Source of the DNA: Pigmentiphaga daeguensis
Lineage (GTDB): Bacteria > Pseudomonadota > Gammaproteobacteria > Burkholderiales > Burkholderiaceae_B
DNA length: 64,000 nt
Reading direction: 5' to 3'
Assembly (NCBI RefSeq): GCF_039523035.1
Contig: NZ_BAAAEN010000023.1
Coordinates: 50,345-114,344 of the forward strand
Below, piece by piece: positions 16,199 through 24,659 of the stretch. The position numbers were made by a program, and so were the translations under genes. Below the pieces are notes generated by a model, which searched no databases, was not told where the DNA came from, and saw only the letters and a list, made by a program, of their open reading frames with translations. The first letter of the stretch is position 1; every line of letters starts with the position of its first letter.

Positions 16199-17176
16199 TC
16201 ACCCTTCGGCGCGGATGTTGGCCAGCCGCGCCACCTCTTTCCACCGCGCCAGCTCGGCGCGGTTGAAGGCGGCATAGGCGGCCGCATCCTTGGTCGAGAC
16301 CTGGAATCCCACGGTCTCGAAACGCTGCACGTTCTCGGGCTGCTGCGCGCCGCGCACGATGACCTCGCCCAGCTTCCTGACGACGTCGGCCGGCGTGCCG
16401 GCGGCCGCGTAGGCGCCCAGCCAGCTGGTCACGACGAAGTCCGGCATGCCCGACTCCACCATGGTCGGCACGTCGGGCAGTTCCTTGGTGCGGTTGGCGC
16501 TGGTCACCGCGATGGCGCGCAGCGTGCCTGCCTTGACCAGCGCGTTGACCGCGGGCGCGTTGGCGAATGCCATGTGGACGTCGCCGTTGCGCAGGCCCGA
16601 GATGACCTCGCCGCTGGACCGGTAGGGAATGTGGATCACCTTCGTGCCGGCCTGGAGGTTGAACAGCTCCGAGGTGAAGTGGGCCGAGGTGCCTACGCCG
16701 TTCGTGGCGTAGTTCAGCTTGCCGGGATTGGCCTTGGCGTACGCGATCAGTTCGCTCACGTTGCGCGCTTTCACGTCGCGCCCCACCAGCAGCACATTGA
16801 CGAACTCCGCCACCTGCGCCACCGGCGTGAAGCTCGCCTGCGGGTCCACCGGCAGGTTGGGATTCAGGATGACCGGCAGGATCAGGCCCCCCAGCCCGCC
16901 CGACAGCAGCACGTGGCCGTCGTGCGGCTGTTGCAGCACGTATTGCTGGGCGATGGTGCCCGTGCCGCCGCCCTTGTTCTCGACGATGGCGGGCTTGCCG
17001 AATTCCTTGCTCAGGATTTCCGCCATCAGCCGGCCGGCGATGTCGGTCACGCCCCCCGGCGGATAAGCGACCACGACCTTCATCATGCGCGACGGAAAGC
17101 CGTCCTGGGCCCACGCGGGACAGCCGCCCAGCGCCGCGGCGCCGGCCAGCATCTTCAGCACATCTCGACGATCCAT
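16199..17176 (-). CDS. Bug/TTT-family periplasmic substrate-binding protein
   Basis: A protein of 325 aa. The export signal is MDRRDVLKMLAGAAALGGCPAWAQ, with RR near the start (Tat-like) and AWAQ cleavage. The Bug pattern follows: MMKVVVAYPPGGVTDIAGRLMAE, NGVGTSAHFTSELF and VIHIPYRSSGEV. It is closely similar in layout to the receptor at 5112-6098, so two related receptors flank this region. It lies inside the oxygenase operon (16 bases after the beta subunit), suggesting that it captures the operon's carboxylate substrate or senses it. No membrane transporter subunits are present here. Confidence 0.93.
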   Translation of the reverse strand: MDRRDVLKMLAGAAALGGCPAWAQDGFPSRMMKVVVAYPPGGVTDIAGRLMAEILSKEFGKPAIVENKGGGTGTIAQQYVLQQPHDGHVLLSGGLGGLILPVILNPNLPVDPQASFTPVAQVAEFVNVLLVGRDVKARNVSELIAYAKANPGKLNYATNGVGTSAHFTSELFNLQAGTKVIHIPYRSSGEVISGLRNGDVHMAFANAPAVNALVKAGTLRAIAVTSANRTKELPDVPTMVESGMPDFVVTSWLGAYAAAGTPADVVRKLGEVIVRGAQQPENVQRFETVGFQVSTKDAAAYAAFNRAELARWKEVARLANIRAEG

Positions 17177-17192
17177 GTTTCGTTACCCCCAG

Positions 17193-17735
17193 TCAGAAGA
17201 AGACGGTCAGCGCCTTGCCCAGCAGCACGGTCTGGTCCAGCAGGATCTCGCGCCGCAGGACCTTCCAGCCCGAGTCCGTGCGGCGCAGCGTGTCGTTGCG
17301 CTTGCCGACGAACCAGGCGACCTCGGTATCCAGGCGGTTCTGGTAGACGATGAAGCGCGACCGGGTCCGGACTTCCTCCTCCAGCCCGGCGCCGGAGGTC
17401 TCCAGGATGCGCACGTTGGTCAGGAGGTGCGAGGTGCGCGAGGCCGGCTCCTCGGCCCAGTGCATGCCAGTGTTGATCTGCTCCACGCGCTGGCGCAGCG
17501 TCTGGATGCCTTCGTCGAACCACGCCGCTTCCACGCCCTCGCGGGTGCGTTCGCGCTCGCGGTTGTCACGCCTGACGTTGCGCGCGATGGGCATCCAATA
17601 GCGGATGTCCTCGTGCAGCAACGTCAGCCATTCGTCGAAGCGGCGCTCGTCCAGCAGGTCGGCCTCGCGGTAGAAGAACTGCTCGATCTCGCGCAACAGG
17701 AAGGCATGGTCGGTATTCAGGTGAGTGTCGGTCAT
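17193..17735 (-). CDS. Aromatic-ring-hydroxylating dioxygenase, beta (small) subunit
   Basis: A protein of 180 aa, the usual length for the NTF2-fold beta subunit. Typical segments: IEQFFYREADLLDERRFDEWLTLLHEDIRYWMP near residue 15 and the C-terminal DSGWKVLRREILLDQTVLL. The beta subunit has no redox centre and helps form the alpha3-beta3 hexamer. It starts 12 bases after the alpha-subunit gene. It resembles phenylpropionate/cinnamate (HcaF) and biphenyl-type small subunits, but the substrate is not deducible. Confidence 0.92.
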   Translation of the reverse strand: MTDTHLNTDHAFLLREIEQFFYREADLLDERRFDEWLTLLHEDIRYWMPIARNVRRDNRERERTREGVEAAWFDEGIQTLRQRVEQINTGMHWAEEPASRTSHLLTNVRILETSGAGLEEEVRTRSRFIVYQNRLDTEVAWFVGKRNDTLRRTDSGWKVLRREILLDQTVLLGKALTVFF

Positions 17736-17747
17736 GGCGCGCTCCGC

Positions 17748-19091
17748 TTATTCGTCGTAGGTGGGCATGAGTTCGTCCCACGAGCGCCCTTCCATGAACT
17801 GCGCCCATCTCGCGTAATAGTTCCGGTTGTTCTCTTCGGTGAACTCGCCCGTCGTCACCGCGCCGCGCAGGCCGGGCACGGGCTTGGCGTGTCCGATGCC
17901 CATCTGGTAGTTGTAGTGCAGCGTGCGGGCGATGGTCCCGGTGCTCGACTCGGTGGCGTAGCACCAGTTCTCCATGTCGTCGGACTCGGTCATGCCGCCC
18001 GGCCCCGAATAGCGCAGGTAGTAGGCGCGCGCCGCGTCCTTCACCTCCTGCGGGGCGTCCTTGTCCACGAGATAGATGCGCCACATCTCGGTCTCGGTCG
18101 CGCTGACCGGGTGGAATACCGCGATGGTGCGCGGCTGGCGGCCGTGCACCGCCATGTTGGGAAATATGGTGCCCACGCTGTGCAGCACGCGCATGGTGCC
18201 GGCCAGGTTCTTCTCGCGCTCCTCGTATACCTTGCGGTAGTACTGCTCCACCTCGGGATAGTTCGCGAAGATCGGCGTGTACGGGTTCTCTTCGTAGTAC
18301 GGCGCGCGGCCGACCAGCCCGTGCCCCAGGTCCTTGAAGGAGATCGACACGCGATGGGGCGTGGGATCGCGCCGGCCCTTGCCGCCCGGTCCGATGCCCA
18401 CGACGTCCACCGAGCGGTGGCTGATGTCGTGGTAGAGATCGGCGTTGAAGTTCTCGGCCGCGGTCTTCCAGTTGCAGGGAATGCGCCACTTCTGCACGCC
18501 GCCTATCATCTCCGATCCGCCGGGACTGCCGTCACGGTGGTCCAGGGCGAAATCCAGGTACAGCTTCATGTCGCCCAGGTACTCTTCGAACGACGGCGCG
18601 TTCTCGTCCCAGGTGGCCCAGATCGTGCCCTTGTAGTTGACCAGCTTGGCCACCGACTTCAGGCCCCAGTTCTTCTTGTCCAGCTCGCCGTAGTAATGGG
18701 TCTTGAAGCCCGGTACGCCCACCAGCTCGCCAGCCCGCTCCACCAGCTTGCCGTCGGTGGAATAGCTCCAGCCGTGGTAGGGACAGGTGAAGGTGCGATT
18801 GTTGCCCTGGTCGTAGCGGCACAGCCGCATGCCGCGATGCAGGCAGCTGTTGAGCAGGACCTGGAGCTGCCCCTGCCGGTCCCGGGTCAGGATGACCGAA
18901 TCATTGCCCATCCGGCTGACGAAGTAATCGTCGGGATTGGGCACCATGCTCTCGTGCCCGACGAACAGCCAGGCTCGGGAGAAGATGCGCTCCAGTTCTT
19001 CCTGGAAGATGTCTTGGTTGACATAGACTTCGCGGCTGACCGTGCCCTGCTCGGCATCGACCAGTTGCTGCGGGGACCACTTCCGACTCAT
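17748..19091 (-). CDS. Aromatic-ring-hydroxylating dioxygenase, alpha subunit (Rieske)
   Basis: A protein of 447 aa. The Rieske [2Fe-2S] ligands are in CLHRGMRL and CPYHGWSY, about residues 80-105. The mononuclear iron site is ENFNADLYHDISH (Asp-x2-His-x4-His). The enzyme would insert O2 into an aromatic ring. Neither a ferredoxin nor a reductase gene is in the operon, so electrons must come from proteins encoded elsewhere. The start is the ATG with GGAGAACG upstream; an earlier in-frame ATG at 19169 gives an uncharacteristic Pro-rich extension without a ribosome site. It is the first gene of the seven-gene minus-strand operon ending at 11660. Confidence 0.93.
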   Translation of the reverse strand: MSRKWSPQQLVDAEQGTVSREVYVNQDIFQEELERIFSRAWLFVGHESMVPNPDDYFVSRMGNDSVILTRDRQGQLQVLLNSCLHRGMRLCRYDQGNNRTFTCPYHGWSYSTDGKLVERAGELVGVPGFKTHYYGELDKKNWGLKSVAKLVNYKGTIWATWDENAPSFEEYLGDMKLYLDFALDHRDGSPGGSEMIGGVQKWRIPCNWKTAAENFNADLYHDISHRSVDVVGIGPGGKGRRDPTPHRVSISFKDLGHGLVGRAPYYEENPYTPIFANYPEVEQYYRKVYEEREKNLAGTMRVLHSVGTIFPNMAVHGRQPRTIAVFHPVSATETEMWRIYLVDKDAPQEVKDAARAYYLRYSGPGGMTESDDMENWCYATESSTGTIARTLHYNYQMGIGHAKPVPGLRGAVTTGEFTEENNRNYYARWAQFMEGRSWDELMPTYDE

Positions 19092-19212
19092 GTATCGTTC
19101 TCCGGAATGCGTGAACGGCGGCTGGAATGCGGGCGCGGCCGGATGGCGCGCCGGCATCCTGCCGGACATGTGTCAAAGGTAGAGGCGAGGCCTTCGGGTG
19201 TCTACGCAGCCC

Positions 19213-19233
19213 CAGCCATACCGGGTATGGCTG
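19213..19233. promoter_or_regulatory. 21-bp perfect palindrome upstream of the oxygenase operon
   Basis: CAGCCATACC (19213-19222), a central G, then GGTATGGCTG (19224-19233). It lies 122 bases upstream of the Rieske alpha start and 40 bases after the large regulator stop. No T-tract follows on the minus strand, so it looks more like an operator than a terminator. The size and perfection fit a dimeric regulator. The binding protein is unknown. Confidence 0.55.
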
Positions 19234-19245
19234 ACGTGAATATCG

Positions 19246-19268
19246 GCCCCGCGCCCGCGCGGCGGGGC
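19246..19268 (-). terminator. GC hairpin just after the large regulator gene
   Basis: GCCCCGC and GCGGGGC (plus strand 19246-19252 and 19262-19268) around a 9-base loop, immediately downstream of the minus-strand gene that ends at 19273. It has no U-run, so termination would be weak or need Rho. Confidence 0.35.
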
Positions 19269-19272
19269 GTCC

Positions 19273-22200
19273 TCAGCGCAGGACCATTTGCGCGCCGTAG
19301 CGGGACAGCAGGCCCCGCGCGGCCCGGACTTCCCACAGCCCGTCGCCGCCCTGCACGCGCGCCATCATGCGGGCCATCAGGGCCAAGTGCCCGGCATCGG
19401 GGACGGGACAGGCGTAGCGCACCAGGTTGGTCAGCGCACGCAGCGCCAGCAGCGGAGAATCCAGCGCGCAGGCGGTTTCCAGCGCCCGCTCCAGCCATGG
19501 CCGGAACACGCTGGCCGGCTGTCCCTGGCGGAACAACTGCTTGCCCTTGATGCGCTCGAACTCGGACTGGAGGTAGCGGGCCTGGGTCTGCGTGACTTCG
19601 CGCAGCCCATGCGTGGTGGCGTCCAGCCCGGCACCGACGTCCTCCACCAGGTCGCATGCATCGGTCCACCGCGCGACCAGCAGGGGCGCGATCCCCTTCA
19701 TGATGGCGGGAATCCGCTGCACGCACGAGGCCATCTCCGCCAGCGCCGTGGCGTCTCCGCGCACGGCCTTGACCCAGGCCTCGCTGGTCTCGGCGCAGAC
19801 GGCCCACAGCGGCGTTCCCATCTCGCGCGCGATCTGCAAGGCTTCGGACGACAGGGTGGCGACCTCGTCGACCTCGCGGTTCAGCCGGTGCAGCTCGGTG
19901 GCCGACACCAGCGCGTACAGCAGCGAATAGCGGTGGCCGATGCGCCGCGCATGCGCCACCGATTCACGAGAGGCCTGCAAGGCGTCCTCGACCCTGCCGG
20001 TATGCCAGCAGGCGATGGACAGGACGGCCAGGTTGGTGACGCGGGCGTCCTCGCCCAGGGCCAGGTTGGCATGCTGGGGCTGGTAGGCCTTGGCGCCGTG
20101 TTCGAGATCCGCCACCGCCTCGGCAAAGCGCCCCAGGAAGAAATGGCTGTAGCCCCGCGCATAGTAGGCGTGGGACAGCAGGTTGGGATCCCCGGCGGTG
20201 CCCGCCATCCGCAGCAGCGTTTCCGCCAGCGTCAGCGTCATCGAGAAATTGGCCCATGAGCTGGCGCTGGTCCACAGCCCCCAATAGATCGGGAACAGCC
20301 GGGGGTCGTCGCCCAGCGGCTGCGCCAGGGTCAGCGCCGAGCGGAAGGTCTCCACCGCCTGCTCGGAACCGAAACCGTAGAGCGCGCACAATTGGATGCC
20401 GAACTCCATCCGGATGCGCAACTCCTCCATGATGGCGTCGATGCCCTCGCCCTGCCGCTCGAACCATTCCAGCGCGCTGCGATAGTAGCTGACCGCCTCG
20501 CGATATGCGCATTGCGCGGCCGCCTTGCGCGCGGCCTCCAGCAGGTACTTGACGGCGGGCGCGCGGCTGCCGGCGCCGGAGTAATGCCAGGCCAGCACCT
20601 CCGGGTTGCCCTCGGCCAGGCTGGATTCGAGCCGCCGGGCCAGGCGCGCGTGCGCCTGGACCCGCGCCACGCGCGTCTGCGACTGGTAGGCCGCCTCGCG
20701 CAGCAGGGTATGGCGGAAGGCGTAGGCCTTTTCGTCGCAGCGCACGATGATGTTCTGGCGCAGCATGATGGCCAGCGCCTCGGCCAGCTCGGCGCGAGGC
20801 TCGCCCGTGGCGTCGGCCAGCAGGTCCAGCGTGAACTCGCCGCCCACTACCGAGGCGAATTGCGCGACGGGGCGCGCGCGGCCCACGCTGTCGATGCGAG
20901 CCATCAGCAAGTCCTGCAGCGAAGCGGGCAGCGACCACGGCGCGGACGGATCCCGCCGGTCCGCCAGCACGTCGCGGGTCAGTTCCTCGGCATACAGCGG
21001 AATCCCTTCCGAGCGCTTGATGATGTCGCGCAACAGCTCCGCGTCGATGTCCTCGCCATCGGCCACCGCGTGCACCAGGTCCACCACGGCGAAATCGTCC
21101 ATGGGCCCCAGGTCCAGATGATCGACCGCGACCGTGTGCTTCCACGGCGGCACGAACTCGGGCCGGGCGGTAATGAGCAGCATCCGGTCGGGCAAAGGAT
21201 GCTCCACGAGCAGGGCCAGGACGTCGCGCGTGGAAGGATCGGCCCAATGCACGTCGTCGAAGCAGATGACGCCGCCTTCGGGCACCATGACCCGCAGCAA
21301 TTCGTGGCACAAGGCGCCGATCTCGTCCACCGCGCCGGGCATGCCCGGGCCGGGTGTACCCGCCTGTGCCCCGACCATCATGCGCTGGCCGATCGTCTCG
21401 AGTATGCGCTGCGCGCTTTCGGGCAGGGATGACGGTTCGGCGGCAAGGCGCTCGCAGGCGCGCATCCATCGCACGAAGGGGTGATAGGGCATCTGCCTGA
21501 GCTCGGACGAGCATTGCAGGACGACGCGCTCGACCTGCAGGGTGTCGCAGAAATGCTCCACGAGAAAGGACTTCCCGAGCCCCGCCTCGCCGCGCACCAG
21601 GCCGACGTAGCACCCTCCCCGGTGGTAGGCGTCGACGAGCCGCGCCATTTCCTCGTCCCGCCCGCAGAACGCGCGCGCAGCGTCCTGCCGTTCCGGGGAA
21701 TGCTTGCCGCTGACCAGGAAAACCTGCACCTCGACACCGCGGGACCAGTCGGTCAGCTGTCCCGCCGGCTCGATACCGTACTCGTCGCCCAGCAGGTGCA
21801 GGGTGACGTCGCTGACGGCCACGCCGGCCCCGCCGGCCATGGCGCCAAGCTGGAGCGCCAGGCGCGACACCATCCCGCCCGCGTCGGGAACGTCGTTCTC
21901 GGCGGAACTGATGGCGATGCCGGTATGCACGCCCAAGGCGACGCGCACCGGCAGGCTGCTTTCCTCGTCGCCCCAATGCCGCGACCAGATGCTGTTGTGG
22001 CACACCAGCGCCGCCGTCACGGCGCGCCGCGCGGAATCCTCCTGCGCGAAGGGATAGCCGAAATAGGCCAGCAACCCGCTGGGAATGCGCACGACGTGGG
22101 CGCCCGCGGCCCGCAGCGTCGGTTCGCAGCAGGCCATCAGCTGACGCTGGACCTCGACGATGTCCTCGGGTTCGCCGGTCACCTCGAATTCGCAGGAAAG

Positions 22201-23007
22201 CACGGTCAGTTGGCGGCGCTCGCCCATCGACGCCTGCCGGCGCGCTCCAGCCTCGCGGCCCGTGCCAGGCGCCTCGAGCAGCGCCGCCACCGAAGCATCC
22301 GGCGTGGTTCCCAGTTCCATGTCGAGCAGGTGGCGATAACGCTGAAACTCGCGCCTTGCCCGATCCAGCTGGCCGGCTTTCACCAGCAGGCGCAGCATCT
22401 GGTGCCAGGCCGTGTCGTCCAGCGGCGCGACGGTCACCCATTGTTCGGCGCATTCGATGCCCGCCTGCAGGTTCCCTTCCCGCTCGTGGCTCTCGACCAG
22501 CATCCCCAGTGCCTGGAGATAGCGCTGGTGATATTGCTCCCGGCGCATCTGCACCCAATTACCGAAGTCGGGCGCATCGTCCAGCTCCAGCCCCTGCAGG
22601 AATTCGCCGCGATACAGCGCCACCGCATGCGCGATGCGCTCGGAGTCGATCACCGCACCCATGGCCAGCGCGCGCTGCTCCCCATCCAGCACGGAAGTGA
22701 AGGCTCCGACATCGGTCCACAAGCCGGCCTCGGCGCGCAGCCTGAGCACGTCGCGGCTGCTTTCGATCGCATCGGGCTTGAGGGCGTCCTTCAGCAGGAA
22801 CAGCATGCGCCGCAGGTTTTCCCGGCCGGCCTGCACGCTGGCGTCGGGCCACAGCATGAAGGCCAGCGCCTCGCGCGTATGGAAGCCGCCCTCGAGTGCC
22901 AGGTACGCCAGCAACGCTCTTGCCTTGTTGTAACGAATGGAAAGCGGTCCATCCGCGCTTTCCATGGCCAGGGGCCCCAACAGGTACAAAGAGAGCGAAG
23001 ATCGCAT
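19273..23007 (-). CDS. Large BTAD / cyclase-like / AAA / TPR transcriptional regulator
   Basis: A protein of 1244 aa. In order: an OmpR-type winged helix (residues ~5-95); a bacterial transcriptional activator domain (~120-245, from AVALYRGEFLQGLELDD); a class III adenylate-cyclase-like domain (~263-435); an AAA/STAND ATPase with Walker A GEAGLGKS (473-480) and Walker B GGVICFDDVHWAD (~578-590); then helical TPR-like repeats to the end. In the cyclase-like domain the two metal aspartates are replaced (E273 in SCEFEVTG, S310 in RIPSGLLAYFGYP), so nucleotide cyclisation is unlikely and it may only bind a ligand. The start MRSSLSLYLLGPL fits the family. It is probably the activator of the neighbouring oxygenase operon, by position. 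Confidence 0.88.
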   Translation of the reverse strand: MRSSLSLYLLGPLAMESADGPLSIRYNKARALLAYLALEGGFHTREALAFMLWPDASVQAGRENLRRMLFLLKDALKPDAIESSRDVLRLRAEAGLWTDVGAFTSVLDGEQRALAMGAVIDSERIAHAVALYRGEFLQGLELDDAPDFGNWVQMRREQYHQRYLQALGMLVESHEREGNLQAGIECAEQWVTVAPLDDTAWHQMLRLLVKAGQLDRARREFQRYRHLLDMELGTTPDASVAALLEAPGTGREAGARRQASMGERRQLTVLSCEFEVTGEPEDIVEVQRQLMACCEPTLRAAGAHVVRIPSGLLAYFGYPFAQEDSARRAVTAALVCHNSIWSRHWGDEESSLPVRVALGVHTGIAISSAENDVPDAGGMVSRLALQLGAMAGGAGVAVSDVTLHLLGDEYGIEPAGQLTDWSRGVEVQVFLVSGKHSPERQDAARAFCGRDEEMARLVDAYHRGGCYVGLVRGEAGLGKSFLVEHFCDTLQVERVVLQCSSELRQMPYHPFVRWMRACERLAAEPSSLPESAQRILETIGQRMMVGAQAGTPGPGMPGAVDEIGALCHELLRVMVPEGGVICFDDVHWADPSTRDVLALLVEHPLPDRMLLITARPEFVPPWKHTVAVDHLDLGPMDDFAVVDLVHAVADGEDIDAELLRDIIKRSEGIPLYAEELTRDVLADRRDPSAPWSLPASLQDLLMARIDSVGRARPVAQFASVVGGEFTLDLLADATGEPRAELAEALAIMLRQNIIVRCDEKAYAFRHTLLREAAYQSQTRVARVQAHARLARRLESSLAEGNPEVLAWHYSGAGSRAPAVKYLLEAARKAAAQCAYREAVSYYRSALEWFERQGEGIDAIMEELRIRMEFGIQLCALYGFGSEQAVETFRSALTLAQPLGDDPRLFPIYWGLWTSASSWANFSMTLTLAETLLRMAGTAGDPNLLSHAYYARGYSHFFLGRFAEAVADLEHGAKAYQPQHANLALGEDARVTNLAVLSIACWHTGRVEDALQASRESVAHARRIGHRYSLLYALVSATELHRLNREVDEVATLSSEALQIAREMGTPLWAVCAETSEAWVKAVRGDATALAEMASCVQRIPAIMKGIAPLLVARWTDACDLVEDVGAGLDATTHGLREVTQTQARYLQSEFERIKGKQLFRQGQPASVFRPWLERALETACALDSPLLALRALTNLVRYACPVPDAGHLALMARMMARVQGGDGLWEVRAARGLLSRYGAQMVLR

Positions 23008-23361
23008 AGCCTCGTGGATTCCGCGCAATAGATGTCTGAAGAGAACCGTGCCGGGAGCGAGCCCGCCAGGCTTACCGCCGCGGCCGAGTCCCAAGCTTAC
23101 GGTTCATGCGTGACGGCTGTTTCAAGCCGCGCGCCGAAGCCTTTTCGTGGCCCCTTATTTTGCGTTTGGGTGACTTAAATACATCATTTATAGACCGCTT
23201 GCTAGAGGTTGTCGTTCCGCGAATCTTTTCCAATTGAAAAGAATGTCACAATCATGCGAACTTGGCATGTGCAACATGTTTCAGTCGGTTTTACGCTGAC
23301 AAAAAGACAAGACATGAATCGCCGCAGCGAAGGCAGGCCCGCGCTCGGCGGGCCGGGCAGC
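23008..23361. other. 354-base AT-rich intergenic region upstream of the large regulator
   Basis: It separates the MFS gene (ending at 23362) from the start of the large regulator, both on the minus strand. It is visibly AT-richer than the surroundings. It contains two dyads: TCTTTTC, CAATT, GAAAAGA (23224-23242) and CATGT, GCA, ACATG (23266-23278). A minus-strand TATAAA-like element lies near 23187-23192. I see no convincing gene. It presumably holds the regulator's promoter and control sites. Confidence 0.5.
23224..23242. promoter_or_regulatory. Inverted repeat TCTTTTC-N5-GAAAAGA
   Basis: A perfect 7-bp dyad around CAATT, about 220 bases upstream of the large regulator start, in AT-rich DNA. 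The likely role is an operator, or part of a transcription stop after the MFS gene. No direct sign favours one over the other. Confidence 0.35.
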
Positions 23362-24603
23362 TCAGTGCACGCGCCGCGCCTTGGCGGCGATCAGCGCGGC
23401 GAAGAAGGCCGCGAGTACGAACGCAAGAAATGCGCCCAGGTAGGGCCCCTGCCGCAGGCCCGCATCCAGCATCACGCCAAAGGCAAGCGGTGCCAACGCC
23501 GAACCCGTGTCCATGCCGGAGTATACCAATCCGTAGACCGAGCCCGTGGCGCCGCGCGGCGTGACCCGGCGTACCAGCATGTCGCGGGACGGCCCCGCGA
23601 CGCCCGCGCACAACCCCGCCAGGGCGACGCAGGGTACCGCCGCCGCCACCGGCAGCCAGCCGGTGGCCAGCAGGGCCAACAGCGCGCCGGCCGCCACGAA
23701 GGACATGCCGACGATGCGCTCGCTGTAGGGACCGCTGGAGACCAGGAATCCGCCCAGCACCATTCCGCAGGCGCCGGCCACCATGTAGCCGGACAGCGCG
23801 GTACTGGCGGTCACGCTGGAGATGCCGTAGATGGAACCCAGGATGGGAATGGTGTAGTTCTGGACCGCCGAGATCGCGACGGACGAAAACATGAAGAACA
23901 GGAAGGCCCCCCAGACTACGGGGTTGATCAGCAGCGCGCCCAGCGACGTACCCGCCGGGGCCGCGTCCAGGCGGCGCCCGCGGGCGGGGCGGCGTGCCGC
24001 CTCCACCGCCAGCAGGCGCCGGCCCACCACCGTCATGGCCAGGATGACTGCCACCAGCAGGCCCGCGCCGAAGGCGGCGACCCGCCAGTTGAACAGGTGG
24101 GTGAGCGTCGTGATGAATATGGGCGTGGTGGCCCAGCCCAGATTCCCGGTGATGCCGTGCGCGCTGAAGGCGTGTCCCAGGCGGGGACTGCTGACACGGC
24201 GGTTCAGGATGGAGAAATCAACCGGGTGGAACACCGAATTGCCGATGCCGGCCACCACGGCCGCGGCCATCAGCCAGCCATAGTTGCTGGCCAGCCCGAG
24301 CAGCAGGCCCGCCACGACGAAGCAGGCGAGCCCGAACCACAGGACCGGACGCGCGCCCGCACGGTCCACCACGAAGCCGGAACTGGCCTGGCCCACGCCC
24401 GAGATCGCATAGAACACCGCGACCAGGACCCCCAGTTCGGCAAATCCCAGTCCGAACTCCGCCGCCAGCGGCGCGAACAACGAAGGAATCACCAGTTGGA
24501 AGAAATGGGAGCTCGCATGGGCGATTCCCACCAGTCCGATGACTTTCCAGTCGAGCCTGCGCCGGGCGAACCTCATCCCGGGGGCGGCCAATGCTTGCTG
24601 CAC
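23362..24603 (-). CDS. Major facilitator superfamily transporter
   Basis: A protein of 413 aa with about 12 hydrophobic segments in two halves joined by a basic loop (VEAARRPARGRRLDAAPAG). The first half carries DRAGARPVLWFG after helix 2, the usual MFS loop 2-3 position, and helix 5 region GNSVFHPVDFSILNRRV. It resembles the FsrMFS/fosmidomycin-resistance-like branch, where HPVDFSI-type motifs occur. The substrate is unknown. The start is a GTG at 24603 with AGGAGA close upstream; the ATG at 24576 is the alternative. It lies 56 bases after pgsA and may share its transcript. Confidence 0.88.
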   Translation of the reverse strand: MQQALAAPGMRFARRRLDWKVIGLVGIAHASSHFFQLVIPSLFAPLAAEFGLGFAELGVLVAVFYAISGVGQASSGFVVDRAGARPVLWFGLACFVVAGLLLGLASNYGWLMAAAVVAGIGNSVFHPVDFSILNRRVSSPRLGHAFSAHGITGNLGWATTPIFITTLTHLFNWRVAAFGAGLLVAVILAMTVVGRRLLAVEAARRPARGRRLDAAPAGTSLGALLINPVVWGAFLFFMFSSVAISAVQNYTIPILGSIYGISSVTASTALSGYMVAGACGMVLGGFLVSSGPYSERIVGMSFVAAGALLALLATGWLPVAAAVPCVALAGLCAGVAGPSRDMLVRRVTPRGATGSVYGLVYSGMDTGSALAPLAFGVMLDAGLRQGPYLGAFLAFVLAAFFAALIAAKARRVH

Positions 24604-24659
24604 GTCGTCTCCTGCTTTATTGCTCTGCGGACTGCGCCGCGAATCCCGCCGTGCCGGCC

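Noticed and set aside
14682..17114. Apparent 810-codon fusion of aminotransferase with upstream sequence
   Set aside because: The extra N-terminus is the wrong frame of the Bug receptor and 77-aa genes. A GTG with a good ribosome site at 15965 gives a normal-length aminotransferase.
19970..22220. Active adenylate cyclase within the large regulator
   Set aside because: Both metal aspartates of the class III motif are missing, so only a non-catalytic domain is supported.
24604..24659. tRNA genes after pgsA, as in many betaproteobacteria
   Set aside because: The gap is only 56 bases and contains no cloverleaf or CCA end; no tRNA was seen anywhere in the window.
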